Assembly: GCA_036971715.1 (NCBI GenBank)
Contig: JAVHJL010000005.1
Coordinates: forward strand, 2,604,001 to 2,668,000
Source of the DNA: Arthrobotrys musiformis
Lineage: Eukaryota; Ascomycota; Orbiliomycetes; Orbiliales; Orbiliaceae
Length of the DNA stretch: 64,000 bases
Direction: 5' to 3'
Part shown: piece by piece, positions 1 to 11,224 of the stretch
Layout of the letters: the number at the start of each line of letters is the position of its first letter
Numbering within the stretch: the first letter of the stretch is position 1
Notes under the pieces: generated by a model
What the model was told of the DNA's origin: nothing
What the model saw: the letters and a program-made list of their open reading frames with translations, nothing else
Databases searched by the model: none
Translations under genes and position numbers: made by a program

Positions 1-330
1 ATTTAGGTCCTGTGGGTATACAAGCACAAATGGAAACTTCGATTTCCCATTTCCAATATTGTTGAACTCGCGCCGTACGATCTCTTTTAAATTTCCAAAG
101 AGGGCCAAGTTTCTGGCGATACGGCCCTCGGATAATGCTCGGTCTGAAAGTCCTAACATGCGGTAGAACTCGAGTGTGCGGGCGTGGACTACGGTTGCTC
201 GGGATGTGTCTGCGGCGAAGGCGTGTTTGTCGACGATTCGGAACGGGGTGCCCAAGCGAGCTAGCCATAGGGCAGCCATTAGGCCCGTGGGGCCTGCGCC
301 GGCTATTAAAACTGGCTTTTGTGACGCCAT
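1..330 (-). CDS. FAD-dependent monooxygenase, N-terminal part (cut by window edge)
   Basis: The minus-strand frame opens with ATG at 330 and stays open for 110 codons to the window edge, so the 3' end is missing. Seen: an N-terminal Rossmann dinucleotide-binding motif, PVLIAGAGPTGLMAALWLAR (GxGxxG), then the strand ending FRIVDK and the SRATVVHARTLEFYR block. Those features are characteristic of class A flavoprotein hydroxylases (PHBH/phenol hydroxylase fold, FAD_binding_3). Such enzymes use NAD(P)H and O2 to hydroxylate aromatic or polyketide-like substrates, usually in the cytosol. The substrate cannot be told from this part. The family often sits in catabolic or secondary-metabolite clusters, but the left neighbours are outside the window. 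Confidence 0.85.
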   Translation of the reverse strand, partial: MASQKPVLIAGAGPTGLMAALWLARLGTPFRIVDKHAFAADTSRATVVHARTLEFYRMLGLSDRALSEGRIARNLALFGNLKEIVRREFNNIGNGKSKFPFVLVYPQDLN

Positions 331-1033
331 ATTATGAGGTACTCTAGCAGAGTTGTGTAAAGATCTTTGGGGTAGTTTCTGGGTTTTGCGTTGTCGGTGT
401 GGGATGCAACAAGTGGAAATGTATCTGGGCCTTTTGGATGGCCGAATAAATGGATGGATACCAGTCAAAATATAACTCGGATGAGATTTTCTTGCTATCG
501 AACTCAATAGTTGCAGCTGGTGAGGATATGTTTTTTGGAATGTAGTGTACATCGTGAATATATACTTCATACTTTTCGTAGACGAATACCTGCATTTCGG
601 CAGCCTCCGCCGTGGCTTTTATAGCATGGTGTCGCATGTGCTCTCTACATAACGTCATGCATCGGTGCTGAAAACGTTCAAGTTAAATGCCGACAAAACG
701 GGGGCTTGATTTTGGAGGAGTGGTCCGATCGGTCGATTTTGGCGCCGGGTATCCGACCACTACCTCGAAAGGAGCTTAGGGGCTTCTCCAAGAATTATGG
801 GAGCGTTAGATTATTGAGACGTAGGCATACGATTGTGTAACGTAACGGGATATAAATTATACCATTCCTACGTAGAGCTTTATGATATAATACAAATTTA
901 AAGTGGGTTTAGCGTTGAAACTTTAGATATGGAGGAGGTTTGCCTTCATGGCTTGTATCTTAAAGCGTAGATTCTATAGATTTTTTGAGCCCCGTGTACC
1001 GGCATGTATATGGCCCAACTGCCGAGTATATAA
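331..1033. other. Intergenic: monooxygenase promoter and GH16 downstream region
   Basis: This 703-base gap lies between two minus-strand genes. It should hold the promoter of the monooxygenase and the 3' region of the GH16 gene. A 104-codon open frame on the minus strand (344-658) has no recognisable domain or splice partner, and I do not call it a gene. The stretch around 790-920 is AT-rich. Confidence 0.5.
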
Positions 1034-2722
1034 TTAGCATTTCCCTTCCTGCCACATTTTCACATTCCGAACTACCATCGCCCGGCCTTCATCCTTTCCC
1101 CATGTTGGATACCAGCTATCTACCGCACCCCAGAAGTCGGCGGCCGCGCGTGGGCTGGCATCGATCCATGGTTTATCTGCGCTGTCACTAGCTTAAGGTT
1201 AGCTACGTGTCTACGAATGATCTTTCGTGCAGGAAGAAATTATAATTTTAACTTACGGGAAATAACCATCTAAACCCGAACAATATTCAAGTAATCGATT
1301 AGCCAATAAACACATCTATTGAGATTTCTAAATCCACATGCCTTGAAAAATGCGGAAAGGGTTATCTTCAAGGGGTCTTACTAGTAGCTCCAACTTGGAC
1401 ACTTAACGAGAGATAAAATGGTTGGTCAAATGGTGCATTATTATTTCCAGATTCAGCCCAGGGGTTCGCATCTAGGGTTCCGTTATTTGAAAATTGTCCC
1501 AAGTCCCATAACGACTCTTTTTCAAAGCCGACCCAAAGAACCGAGTAAGTGCGTCCGTTATGATAAGTGAATATGTAGTCCTTAGTCCATTCGATACCGA
1601 ATGTATGGAAGCCCTTTGTGTAGTCAGTGCGACGGATTTCGCGTCCTCGGGTGGTTTTCCAAAATCTATCTGCAAGGCGCGAGACGCCTGAACCTGATAT
1701 ATTAGCGAACATACGTGTACTATCCGGGTGTATATAGGAGACTTGCCCCAATGGAGTGTTGACGTGAATATATTACGTCCCCCGACTGAGTATGTCTTGT
1801 CGTTTCCACGTAGTTGTGCAATGTCTATCGACCCACTCCTCGGCCAATCTCCGTATGTATCTTTCACCGGGATTAGTCTTATAGAGGATAAAATCCAATC
1901 CCCTTTCGGCATCTTTACGGTCACTTCGACTCTCCCGTACTTAATTTGCCTCGATAGCTTTGTAGAAAGTCTCGCGGACCGGACGGGGTTAATGATCCTC
2001 CCTGTCGTGGAATTGCTAAAAGCTGCACAAGATGCATTGCTAGTGCTTGTACAGAGACCTGCGGCAGTGAGGTTGAGGTTATAACCGTTGATAATTTGGG
2101 AGTTTGATATCGTCGTTGTGAGATTTGTCAAGGTAGGCATGATGACAAGACCGTTTGGGGACGTGTACGAATTTGTCTCGTCATTTGTGGTCCAGTCGAA
2201 AGATCCGATCCTTTTTTTATATATATAAAATAAATTTGAGTATTCCTATAAAGAATACTTGGAAGAATAAAGACTAATTATGAAGTGCACTCACCCGAAT
2301 CCATCGATCTGGACCTCTCTTTGCCAGATATCTGCGTCTATTGTGTGGAAATTGTCATTTAATACCAGACAATACTAGGAAAACACCACTATTAGTTAGG
2401 TTACGCTCTCAGGAGGCTTATAGGTAGCATCAACGAACGTCGTGGCGTTTGGCTTTTCGATATCCATCGAAACATAAGTAGCCGCTAACTATGAGGCCCG
2501 CGAGAAAGAAAGCATATATAATCAAGTTGCTGTTCCGAGTGTGATTTGTCTACGGTCTCAATTCAACATTAATAAGCGCTGGATAAATAGATTTTATATT
2601 GAGAGTTCACATGTAAATACCTTTTTTTCATGTAGCCAAGGTTGTGGATATTCCCCTCGAAGTCGGTAGCTCTTGAAGCCACTTCTTTGGATTTGGGGAG
2701 TTATTTCGCTCTCGGAAAACAT
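1034..2722 (-). CDS. Membrane-anchored GH16 glucanase/transglycosidase-like protein with substituted catalytic residues
   Basis: Rebuilt as seven exons: 2722-2621, 2549-2439, 2374-2295, 2210-1747, 1693-1382, 1269-1257 and 1187-1034 (411 aa, all phases consistent). Residues 1-50 are cytosolic (SYRLRGEYPQPWL), followed by a signal-anchor helix (LIIYAFFLAGLIVSGYLCF, about 43-61). The GH16 domain starts at YCLVLNDNF and IWQREVQIDGFG. It continues through YGRVEVTVKMPKGDW, YGDWPRSG, GFHTFGIEW and PFDQPFYLSL, and ends with PWIDASPRAAADFWGAVDSW. Family members act on cell-wall beta-1,3-glucan. The usual catalytic ExDxxE reads SIDIAQ here (residues 225-230), so both glutamates are gone. It may be a glucan-binding pseudoenzyme. 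Intron 4 (1746-1694) uses a GC donor (GCAAGT), and exon 6 is only 13 nt long yet encodes the conserved NGYFP turn. Confidence 0.88.
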
Positions 2723-5111
2723 TTTATCGGGACATTGAGTGATTGGCCTTGCGATTTGAAGATATGAAGAAATGCTGGGGATGTTCTAGCGAGATCTAGA
2801 CACCCTTGCTGTGAGGATAGCTAGCATGCAATACTGCAAGTTATGATCCTATGCGTTCAACAGAGAGTACAGAACGTAACGTTAACCCGTAACCCGAATT
2901 ATATTCGAAATATGGTCCTGGTTTTCAAATGTATACTATTCTTCTGGAATCCTGGGCCTAGGAATTTCGTGGGATAGGGGTGGGAAGGTTTGGCACTCGT
3001 CAGCCAATCCTAACTGCCCTCCAATGCAGTTACAATTTCTGGAGCATATTCATTTGGACACCGCATTGATGTGCATCATGGGGCCAGCTTCTATACCCAA
3101 CTCCATGAGCAGACACCCTTGCAGAAATTACAACAACTGGTTGTGTTGTCAGGTGCACATCCTTGCATCATCTAGCCTCGAGACTAATCATTCAGATGGC
3201 CAAATAACCAAATTTAAGCCGGCTCGGTGTTATCATTGGTTGAATAAGGATCGGATCTACGTAGCTTGGAAATTAGCGTCGGTTCAGTCTTCCCAGGACG
3301 CGGCTGTTGGCATTAACAACCCAAGGGATCCGGGACCGTCAGCTCGGAGATATCAAGTAACGAGAACCTCTCCCTATACCAATTAAAGCCAAAACCCGAC
3401 ACCCGTTCCGTTAATGCATTGAGCTGCATTATCTATCACTTACGGGTAAATTTAACATGCGGTGCGAGGGAGAGCTCGAGCGAATATTCGCCCAAAGGTT
3501 ACACCGATAGCAAGTCGTTATATTGGTGTGCTATAATTCCACGCGGGCCGCAAACGGCAAACGACACCAATTGGCCCACCGCAAACGTTGGTATCCCGGA
3601 TTCAGCTTATTTACGGTGGAGCAGTTGCTTCGCACAACTAACGGGTAAGTATGTGATTGTGTCATAAAAAATCTTTCAAGAGATGAGAAGAAACCTAACT
3701 TTCCAGCCTCCCTAATGACTCGAGCCAGGGGTTCGGTGATACAGGAATTCGGCTAGTGTGGTTGTGTTTATGGTTACACAACAGCAAAGACACATGGCAA
3801 GCATACGGATGCGACTTGTTCGGCTTTAATGCATCTCCCTTGCCCGTCTGAGATCGAAGCTAGCGGACTCCTGCTGAAAATATTGACAGGGTTGGAGTCG
3901 TTTGAGGGAGTAGGTACTCCATCGGAAAGGCCAGTTACCGACTGCTCGGGCCGCATTATCGTGATATTCTACAGGGTAGAGAAAAGGGCAGCCTGTACAG
4001 CTGAATAGGTTTCACAGAATGCAAGGATGTATTCAAAAGCTGTTGGTCAGAAATATCCTTCAAAGAAAATTTCCACTTTAATAAAGTTCTAAGTTTGGAC
4101 AAATAACGCCAACTCGCCACAACCTTTTTTACAGGGTTTATGTTTAGATGCTTTGACAAGCATTTTCTAATTAAGATAGGGAGTATGAGTCAAGTTAGGA
4201 AATTTAAATATTTTTCGATATTGACGCAATATAATTGGTATTCCTCATGGAGATGCTCTTGATATATTCCTTCGACGCATAAAATGAAAATCCTTGAGGT
4301 GTGCTGGGCCCTAGGGGCCCTGTTAAGATACTTCGTACTACAATGGCTTTTGAAACTTGCTTACTTAGTCTCGGTACTGTCCAGTTCCTGGATTTATTTG
4401 GTACTCTAACTGCCTCCGGGGGGTTCGCGGGCTTTTTGTTTCAAAATTGCCCCCACGTACTTTCAAGAAAGGTTCATTTGAGATTTAAAATAGAGTAAGA
4501 CAGATGGAACTAGCAATATTCACACCAATTGATTTACAGTACTAGTGCTAATCAAGCTGATTATCGTAGTATAGTAGTATTTTATAAATCCAATACTAAA
4601 CAACAGGCGTGTAAACTCGCATGCCGCAGCCGGCCACCATCCCAACATGATACCAGCCGAGCTGATCTTTCACGCATTCATAACTATCAACCCCCATCTC
4701 CAATGAAAGAAACGAAGCTTATCTGCTCTCTGAAACTGAGGCTTCTGGATCCCGAGACAGCTACGCGGCCTGCAATCGAGGAGTTTTGGCTTAGAAGTTG
4801 TTCAGGAGCAAGTTCAAAGACCAAATTAGTTTGCAGCTAGCCGGAAAATATCGTACGAGGGCTCGGGGTAAGCGGTGGTACTGGTATTCTGGACTCTGCC
4901 AATGTGGATGACGTAGATCTATATCGATATTCATGATTACAGGGATCACGGGGTTCAAGGCAACAGCATGGGTTTAGTGTTTAGTTGAATTTACAATTTA
5001 AAGGGGCTCGAGTGTGCGTAAAGATTTATCAGTGCTAGTCCGAAGATCTTGCTATGAAATATCAGTATACCACATCCTCCAACAGTTACGATTGCAGTTG
5101 ATCTTAGAGAT
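2723..5111. other. Long divergent intergenic region between GH16 and GT2
   Basis: This 2.4-kb stretch separates two head-to-head wall-related genes. It contains splice-like signals and short coding-like segments (see the candidate at 3030-3756). A small F-box-like run (IPAELIFHAF, near 4650 on the plus strand) is soon stopped. Minus-strand open frames at 3774-4159 show no family signature. The promoters of both flanking genes must lie here. Confidence 0.4.
3030..3756 (+). pseudogene. Unrecognised coding-like fragment with fungal splice signals
   Basis: A CTAAC...TGCAG acceptor ends at 3029, followed by an open segment with protein-like composition (ISGAYSFGHRIDVHHGASF). Two further open segments lie at about 3150-3345 and 3440-3645. 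A canonical intron follows, from GTAAGT at about 3643 through CTAAC to CCAG at about 3704. After it a short last exon would end at TAG 3754-3756. I could not join all segments in one frame, and no start exon is visible. I recognise no family. This may be a decayed gene or a real gene with an exon structure I missed. Confidence 0.22.
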
Positions 5112-8100
5112 ATGGAGACCCCTATTTCGACATCCCCAGCTGCCACCGCCAATCAATCTATTTCTGGTGGTTCTATTCAATCTCGCTCAATCTCCGTAGA
5201 AGGATCCGATGTATCTAGTAGCGTTAAGTTCCAAAGAAATACAGAAAATTCTCAACTAGTGAGTTCACATAGTTAACTTAACTAATTTGATAATATCTAC
5301 GAATTATAATCGAAGAAATTAGTAAGCTATGCGGTAAAAACGACTGGGCTGACAGAATGCGGGTTCATAGATTGCTAGTCACATATATCAACGGTTTAAC
5401 TCAAGTCAATGGACAGCCGCGGGCCCCCACGCAATATCATCAGTTTGCGTTCGTATAAGACCATATGAGTATGCCATAGAGCCAATACCGGCCGATACAA
5501 GAGTTCTCGAGGCAGTGAAAAAGCTCGATGTGAAGGTCGCATTTTTGATGCGGTCTAAGATTACAGAGTGTGTATTCCGAACGATCGCAGAGGGTGACAA
5601 TGAGTTGGTATTTCCGAAGGAAGGCGTTCAAGTACAGATTCTGGAATCGCTGGATGAAATCATAGCTTCAGAAGAGAGAACTGTGAGAAAGTTCCAGTAC
5701 ATTTGCTTTCTGCGGCAGGAAAGGGCGGTGTTATTGTGGCATGACAATACGAGGACGATTTTCAAACATGCGGATCAAATCAATACAAAAATGATGTCCT
5801 TGGTAAGAATTCCTTTAAATTGATTCTTCTATCTTGAGTTCAAGTATCGTGGCGCCCAAGTACTAACGAGCTAGCTCCCAAACTTAGCTCTGGGGCCGGG
5901 ATTTGACAGGTCAGTTACACCCGAGCTCAGCAGTTCTCGAACCAAGGTCGTCCGGGGCGTCGATATACTCAATGCGGAGCACTTTGGCTTCCAAACAGCC
6001 GTGGAATGTTGAAAGTTCCAACGTGTCAGCCATGGGAGAATCGAAAGAGGGAACCCACGAAAATATTGATATCGAGAAGACGGTGGTAGGGTCAGTTGCT
6101 CGCCCCGCTGTTTATACGAGCTCCGTATACACAGGAATCGCGATATTTACCATGATGGTACTACTTTTCGGTGGGGCATTGCGTACACTAGTTGTGGAAT
6201 CTGCTATCGACGGCCAATATATTCGGCTGGCTCTCGCCGTGACGCTGCCATTTTCCGGCTCACTTGCCTTAGTATGCACCCAATTCAAACCACCCCACTG
6301 ATCAATATCAGGTATAAACTTGAATAAGAACAAAATTTACACATCATCTAATGCGTGTATCTGGATAGTTCTTCTTTATCATTATTGTCACCGATATCTG
6401 CCAACTAATAGGGCCTGTCAGGTCTACAATTACAAATTCTCGATTTTACTCTGCAAGATCACCATCATTGGATGAAGCCTTTCGAAAAGGGTTTCACCCT
6501 CCTCATATCACGATTCAAATGCCAGTGTATAAGGAGTCGCTACAAGCCGTCTTACAACCTACTATTCAGAGTTTGAAGCAAGCTGTGTCGCACTACGAGC
6601 TCCACGGTGGCACGGCGAACATTTTTGTCAATGATGATGGAATGCAGGTAGGTTTAACGCTTTGTACGATGAGGTAGACCGAAGATTAAGTCTGCTGGAT
6701 GTTCGATATCTAACTTCAGCGAGCTTGTAGCTAATTGACTCGACCCTCGCTGAGGAACGGAGGGAGTATTATCGGGACAACGGCATTGGGTGGGTCGCAA
6801 GACCGAAACACGGAGAAAATGGATATCTTCGGGCGGGGAAATTTAAAAAGGCTTCAAATATGAATTTTGGCCTTGAGATTTCGAATAAAACTGAGGACAT
6901 CCTTCTCGAACTAATTCGGGCTAGAGAGAAAGTCAATGACGAGCCTCTATCTAACAAAGATATAGATGAGCTATATAATACGGCCTTAGAAACAGTTATC
7001 GAGGCGGATACTCGTGCCTGGGCTTCAGGGAGTATAAGAGTCGGAGAAATCATTTTAATTGTTGACAGCGACACGAGAGTACCCGCCGATTGTCTGATAT
7101 ACGGAGCTGCTGAGATGTTCTTAAGTCCAGAGGTCGCTATAATCCAGCATAGCGCTGGTGTCATGCAAGTTGTGGAGGATTATTTTGAAAATGGAATTAC
7201 CTACTTCACAAACCTTATATACTCAGCAATAAGGTTCGTCTGTGGATCTGGAGACGTTGCGCCGGTAAGTCAATTGATATCGAAAGGACGGCCCGCGAAA
7301 GCCCAAAAATATATATATAAAAAAAAAAAAAAAAAAAAAAAATTAAGGATTAAGGTGCCTCAGGATCATTTGTACCTGTTTGAGGCCTCGGGGTTCTATA
7401 TTTTTTCTTGGGGAGAATTGATCCAAAAGCTAACGTTTAATGTATTTAGTTTGTGGGTCATAATGCTTTCCTTCGTTGGAAGGCAGTCCAAAGTACGGCA
7501 TTTAGAACTGGAGATAGGGAATATTACTGGAGTGAGTCTCATGTATCGGAAGACTTTGATATGGCACTTCGGCTACAAGTAGCCGGAAACGTGGTTAGGC
7601 TTGCGACCTATCATGGGTTACGCGGCTTTCAAGAGGGGGTATCTTTGACAATATACGACGAACTTGCAAGATGGGAGAAGTATTTACATATTACAAACCG
7701 ATGTGTAACCCCCACAATTTACTAACGCAATCTCCTAGGTATGCATACGGATGCAATGAACTGGTCTTCAATCCCATCCGTAGTTGGATATGTATGGGGC
7801 CATTCAGCAAGCTTTTTATACAGTTCTTAGGGAGCGATATACAACTTTGTTCCAAGATATCGGTTTTGGGCTATATCTTCAGCTATTACGCAATAGCAAT
7901 TGGATTGCCTTTTGGTGTTTTAAACTATACTCTTCTTGGTTGGAACAACGGTTATTTTGATTCCTTCTACCTTGATAGCTGGAAGGTGTTCCTTTCCCTA
8001 ATCGTAGTCTTTAGTTTTTTGGTGAGTCGTAACTTTTCACCTCACCTGATGATATCTTTACTCAACCCACCTATCGATAGGGCAATCTAAGTTTGGCGGT

Positions 8101-8633
8101 ACTCCGCTATCGGGTTGGGGAGAAATCCCTTTTGTCAGCCCTGATGGAAAACTTCAAATGGATGCCTGTGAGTATTCCGAAAAAATATATACTGGGTGGT
8201 ATTTCCCTAACATAAATCTGGAAAAACACAAAGATGTTCGTTGTATTTTTTTCAGGGCTCTCTTTCCACATCAATACAGCTATCTTAGCACATCTGTTCG
8301 GTATCAACATGACCTGGGGCGCCACCGCAAAAGAAAAGGCGGATTCAAATTTCTGGATCGAAGTTCCTCGCATTCTGAAGACCTTCAAGTGGATGTACTT
8401 AACTATGGGGTCTATCGCAGTATTTATGATATATTGCGGCTGCTTTGCACCCCCCGATTGGCGGATAAACGACTTTACAGCAATTGTTCCGCTTTCAACG
8501 GTGGTTGCAGGCCACCTCCTCTTACCGGTAAGCAACCCCCCCCCAAATACTCCTTTCATACAGTTATTGATGTATTGATGTATATCTCACGCAGTTCGCC
8601 TTGAATCCTTCGCTTATGGTCTTCAACTATTGA
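5112..8633 (+). CDS. Family 2 membrane glycosyltransferase (fungal hyphal-growth GT2 type)
   Basis: Ten exons: 5112-5258, 5371-5802, 5888-6271, 6369-6647, 6731-7264, 7450-7679, 7739-8021, 8081-8167, 8234-8527 and 8595-8633 (902 aa). The N-terminal third is family-specific, followed by two membrane segments (about 260-340). The GT2 core has all processive-synthase motifs: VNDDGMQ (about 408-414), VDSDTRVPAD (DxD, 525-534), VSEDFDMALRLQ (acidic base, about 625) and YDELARWEKY (the [R/Q]xxRW equivalent, about 661-670). Several C-terminal helices follow, with SWGATAKE-type and NPSLMVF endings. It closely resembles the fungal GT2 that Zymoseptoria tritici and Fusarium need for hyphal extension on solid surfaces, which is thought to make an extracellular polysaccharide at the plasma membrane. 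I see no broken motif. Intron 5 contains a 24-A run. Confidence 0.93.
7319..7342 (+). repeat. Poly-A microsatellite (24 A) inside GT2 intron 5
   Basis: An uninterrupted run of adenines, preceded by a short AT repeat, lies within the intron 7265-7449. It is likely length-variable and does not affect the coding frame. Confidence 0.9.
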
Positions 8634-8671
8634 GTAAACCCTTTACATGTTTGACGCACATCAAGATAGCT

Positions 8672-8691
8672 AGATAGCTATATAGCTATCT
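8672..8691. repeat. 20-bp perfect palindrome 39 bp after the GT2 stop
   Basis: AGATAGCTATATAGCTATCT equals its own reverse complement. It extends an imperfect GATAGCTA repeat that starts at about 8665. It could form a hairpin in the GT2 3' UTR, but no function is known. Confidence 0.85.
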
Positions 8692-9124
8692 AATAAATTC
8701 AAAGAATGCATATGCAACTGCAGGATGTCGCACAATCATACTAATGTATAATTGGAAATTATTGGTTATCATAACGAGGGTAGGGCGTTAAAGACAGGTT
8801 TTCCTTGTATATGGGGTTACCTGCATGGGTTGGTTCCACATTGTATATTCCTTAGCTTCCTTGATTTTATCCTTATTCTGCAAAATATAATTGTACAAGC
8901 ACAAATGAAGAGGGCTTAACTGCGCTCGCTAGACTTCAATTCACCAGCAACTTGGGTTAGATGTTTTTATCGACGTACCCCCATTTTTCATTATTTTCGT
9001 TAATTATTGCCCCATTGTTGTTTTACCGGCCGCTTGTTAACTAGCTACAAAAATAATTGGGAACATGAATATTCACATTTCGACTACTCGTAAAAACTAA
9101 TATCGAACCCGTGAGATTTGCACA

Positions 9125-9143
9125 CCCCCCCCCCCCCCCCCCC
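9125..9143 (+). repeat. Homopolymer run of 19 C
   Basis: Nineteen consecutive cytosines in non-coding DNA (a G-tract on the minus strand). A comparable 19-G run occurs at 40932-40950. Confidence 0.9.
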
Positions 9144-9950
9144 AATACCAAGCCAACCCATGGCCTCAATCTTGTCGATCTGTTCATGCCATTCCCCTTT
9201 GGGATTTCGGCATCTACAATGTTAGTTACACAAATTAAATTCAAAAAATGCTAGCCTAGATTATAATATGAGTTGCAGGAGCTCAACGAAACCATAACAC
9301 AGCGTAAGCCTCCTTTAGTGCTATCTCCTATGTTAAAATTCAACTTCGGGATAGGGCCCTCTAGCACCCAATCAAACGGATTCCAGAAGATAGTTTGGCT
9401 GGGATAGACCTAGAATGCGCCATTGTACCACAAAGCCACGCGGGGGTCCTGGATCCTCTTGACTGTACCCAGTCTAGGGGAGCTGTACTGGGTTCTGACC
9501 CGCTTGAGACAGGTTTGGTTAGTCTTCAGAATTTGTGGGAGGTCTGCTTGTCCGACTGGGGTCAAGGCTACTCGGAGGTCCCATAAAAAAGATAGTAGCG
9601 CCATTCAGCCGTACCCTGCCTGCTTCAGGTGGGACAGCCATTCGTTCGGCGAGCGTGACCTCCTAGGTTCGAGGCCGGGCTTTGAAGGCCAGCCCGCATT
9701 GTCCGAGACTATCCATCTCGCCTAGTAGCCCTTCGAAGATTTATGGGCTTAGCTAGTTCCAAAGAAAGCGAAGTACAAAAGCCTCCCGATTTCACAATAG
9801 ATCGCCCATATCATCCCACAGGGAAAAATATATAAGTACATTTCACTCTTTTATCAGTGAGGCTTTACATGCACTCCCCCATTCGCGGACCATAACTCGC
9901 ACTGAGCTCGTCCAAATACTTCAAGACATTGTTTAACATCAACGTTTAAG

Positions 9951-11224
9951 ATGAAAGGGGTGGCGATTTTTACTATTGTGAGCCTCCTGCAGGTTCGTGC
10001 CATCCTCGGGATACCGGCTGCTCTTCCTCAGGATCTCACGGGAGATTTTTTTGATGGATTGCCGGAGCCCCAGCCAACCGGGGCACCTCTTGGAACTGGT
10101 AGGCGTTCCCCTATGATAGATCAGTGTAATATTGGCCAATTGGCGTAGCTAACAAAGATGGTTCTGGTAGAGACCAACGGTCCACCCGTCGATATATCTG
10201 CAATTATCGACGCTGCTGTGGCACAAGCCACAGCTGTAGATGCTCCAGGGGCGGATCCTGCCCTTACAGATAATTCCGAGCCAACGGAACCAGAGAAAAT
10301 GAGGAAGAGATCCCCAAGCTCGGATGCTATCACCCCAAGCGGCTACTATTTGGTTTTCTCTGGCCTAAACGGGGCTACTCAAGCACCCTCCTATCTGACT
10401 TTCAAATCGATTCCTGTTTATGATCCAAACCTCTGCGCCGCAAAGTGTAACTCTATCAGCGGTTGGTAAGTTGGCACGAACCTCCCGATCGTGACCGTGG
10501 ATAGGATGGTCACACTCCCTTCTTTTAAAGACCAGATTCTAACAGTCCCACCTTTGTTTTCTCCGGAAAATACAGCCGTTTTTTTAATCTGTACATTGAA
10601 ATCAATGTGCATGGACAAATTATCAAGTGTTCTTTTTACAGTATCAGAAGTACAGCGTCCAGCGCCACAAACGTCGGCCAATGGCGGGATAGTTTCCGCG
10701 TCACAATCAAGAACTCTAACGGGTATGCAAAATATCAGCCATACCCCCCCGTCGACGGATTCACAGTTGAAACACTCGGCGGCGCCATCAATGGTAAACG
10801 ATTAGCCCCAGGCGACCCAGACCCATATATGGGCTACACATCTATCGAGGCGGTATGTACAGTCCCGTTCTTTCTCCATTTATTTGGCTTAGTTAGTTTC
10901 AAGGCGCATCATCTAACTTCAGGCGCACAAACCTAGAGCGACCCTAGCACCTGTGCTATAGCATGCGAGCAGAAGACGGCGTATAATTCTCGGCATCCAA
11001 GCATACAAGGAACGTACCGTGCCTGTAACTTTTTCAATTTCTACCACTTGTATAAAAATGGGGAAGGATACCGAACCATATGCTCATTCTATCTTATTCA
11101 ATTTAACTCGTCCTACGCTACAAATCACGGGTATTCGTCCAACGGGGATACTTATACGATTGCCGAAAGCTACGGATATACACGTGTTGTGCAACAGGGA
11201 GATGGGGGTATAGTTGCTGTTTAG
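9951..11224 (+). CDS. Secreted protein with two cysteine-rich CxxxC...FFNxY...CSFY repeats
   Basis: Four exons: 9951-10098, 10171-10465, 10576-10852 and 10937-11224 (335 aa, phases consistent, CTAAC branch sites in introns). A signal peptide (about residues 1-20) is followed by a Pro/Glu/Ala-rich propeptide with two dibasic-like sites (KMRKR). Two homologous modules follow. The first has CAAKC, CRFFNLY, CSFYS and SATNVGQW. The second has CAIACEQ, CNFFNFY, CSFYL and YATNHGY. Each has four cysteines in the same order, suggesting two disulfides per module, loosely like PAN/apple domains. Proteins of this layout are common in ascomycete secretomes, sometimes annotated as carbohydrate-binding, but I know of no proven function. 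Extracellular or wall location is inferred from the signal peptide. Confidence 0.82.

Larger units (their letters stand above)
8634..9950. other. Intergenic between GT2 and the secreted repeat protein
   Basis: This gap holds the GT2 3' region (with a 20-bp palindrome at 8672-8691), a run of 19 C at 9125-9143, and the promoter of the next gene (CT-rich with TATA-like AAATATATAAG near 9826-9836). Open frames on both strands at 9395-9725 overlap each other, have no family signature and are not called. Confidence 0.5.

Noticed and set aside
344..658. 104-codon minus-strand open frame between monooxygenase and GH16
   Set aside because: No domain, no splice partner, and it lies in the expected promoter of the monooxygenase.
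1728..2084. 118-codon plus-strand open frame
   Set aside because: Antisense to the GH16 coding exon 4, whose frame is supported by family motifs.
9395..9725. Overlapping open frames on both strands, and a GGTTCGAGGCC that resembles a tRNA T-loop
   Set aside because: No family signature. The T-loop-like string has no matching acceptor, D or anticodon stems nearby.
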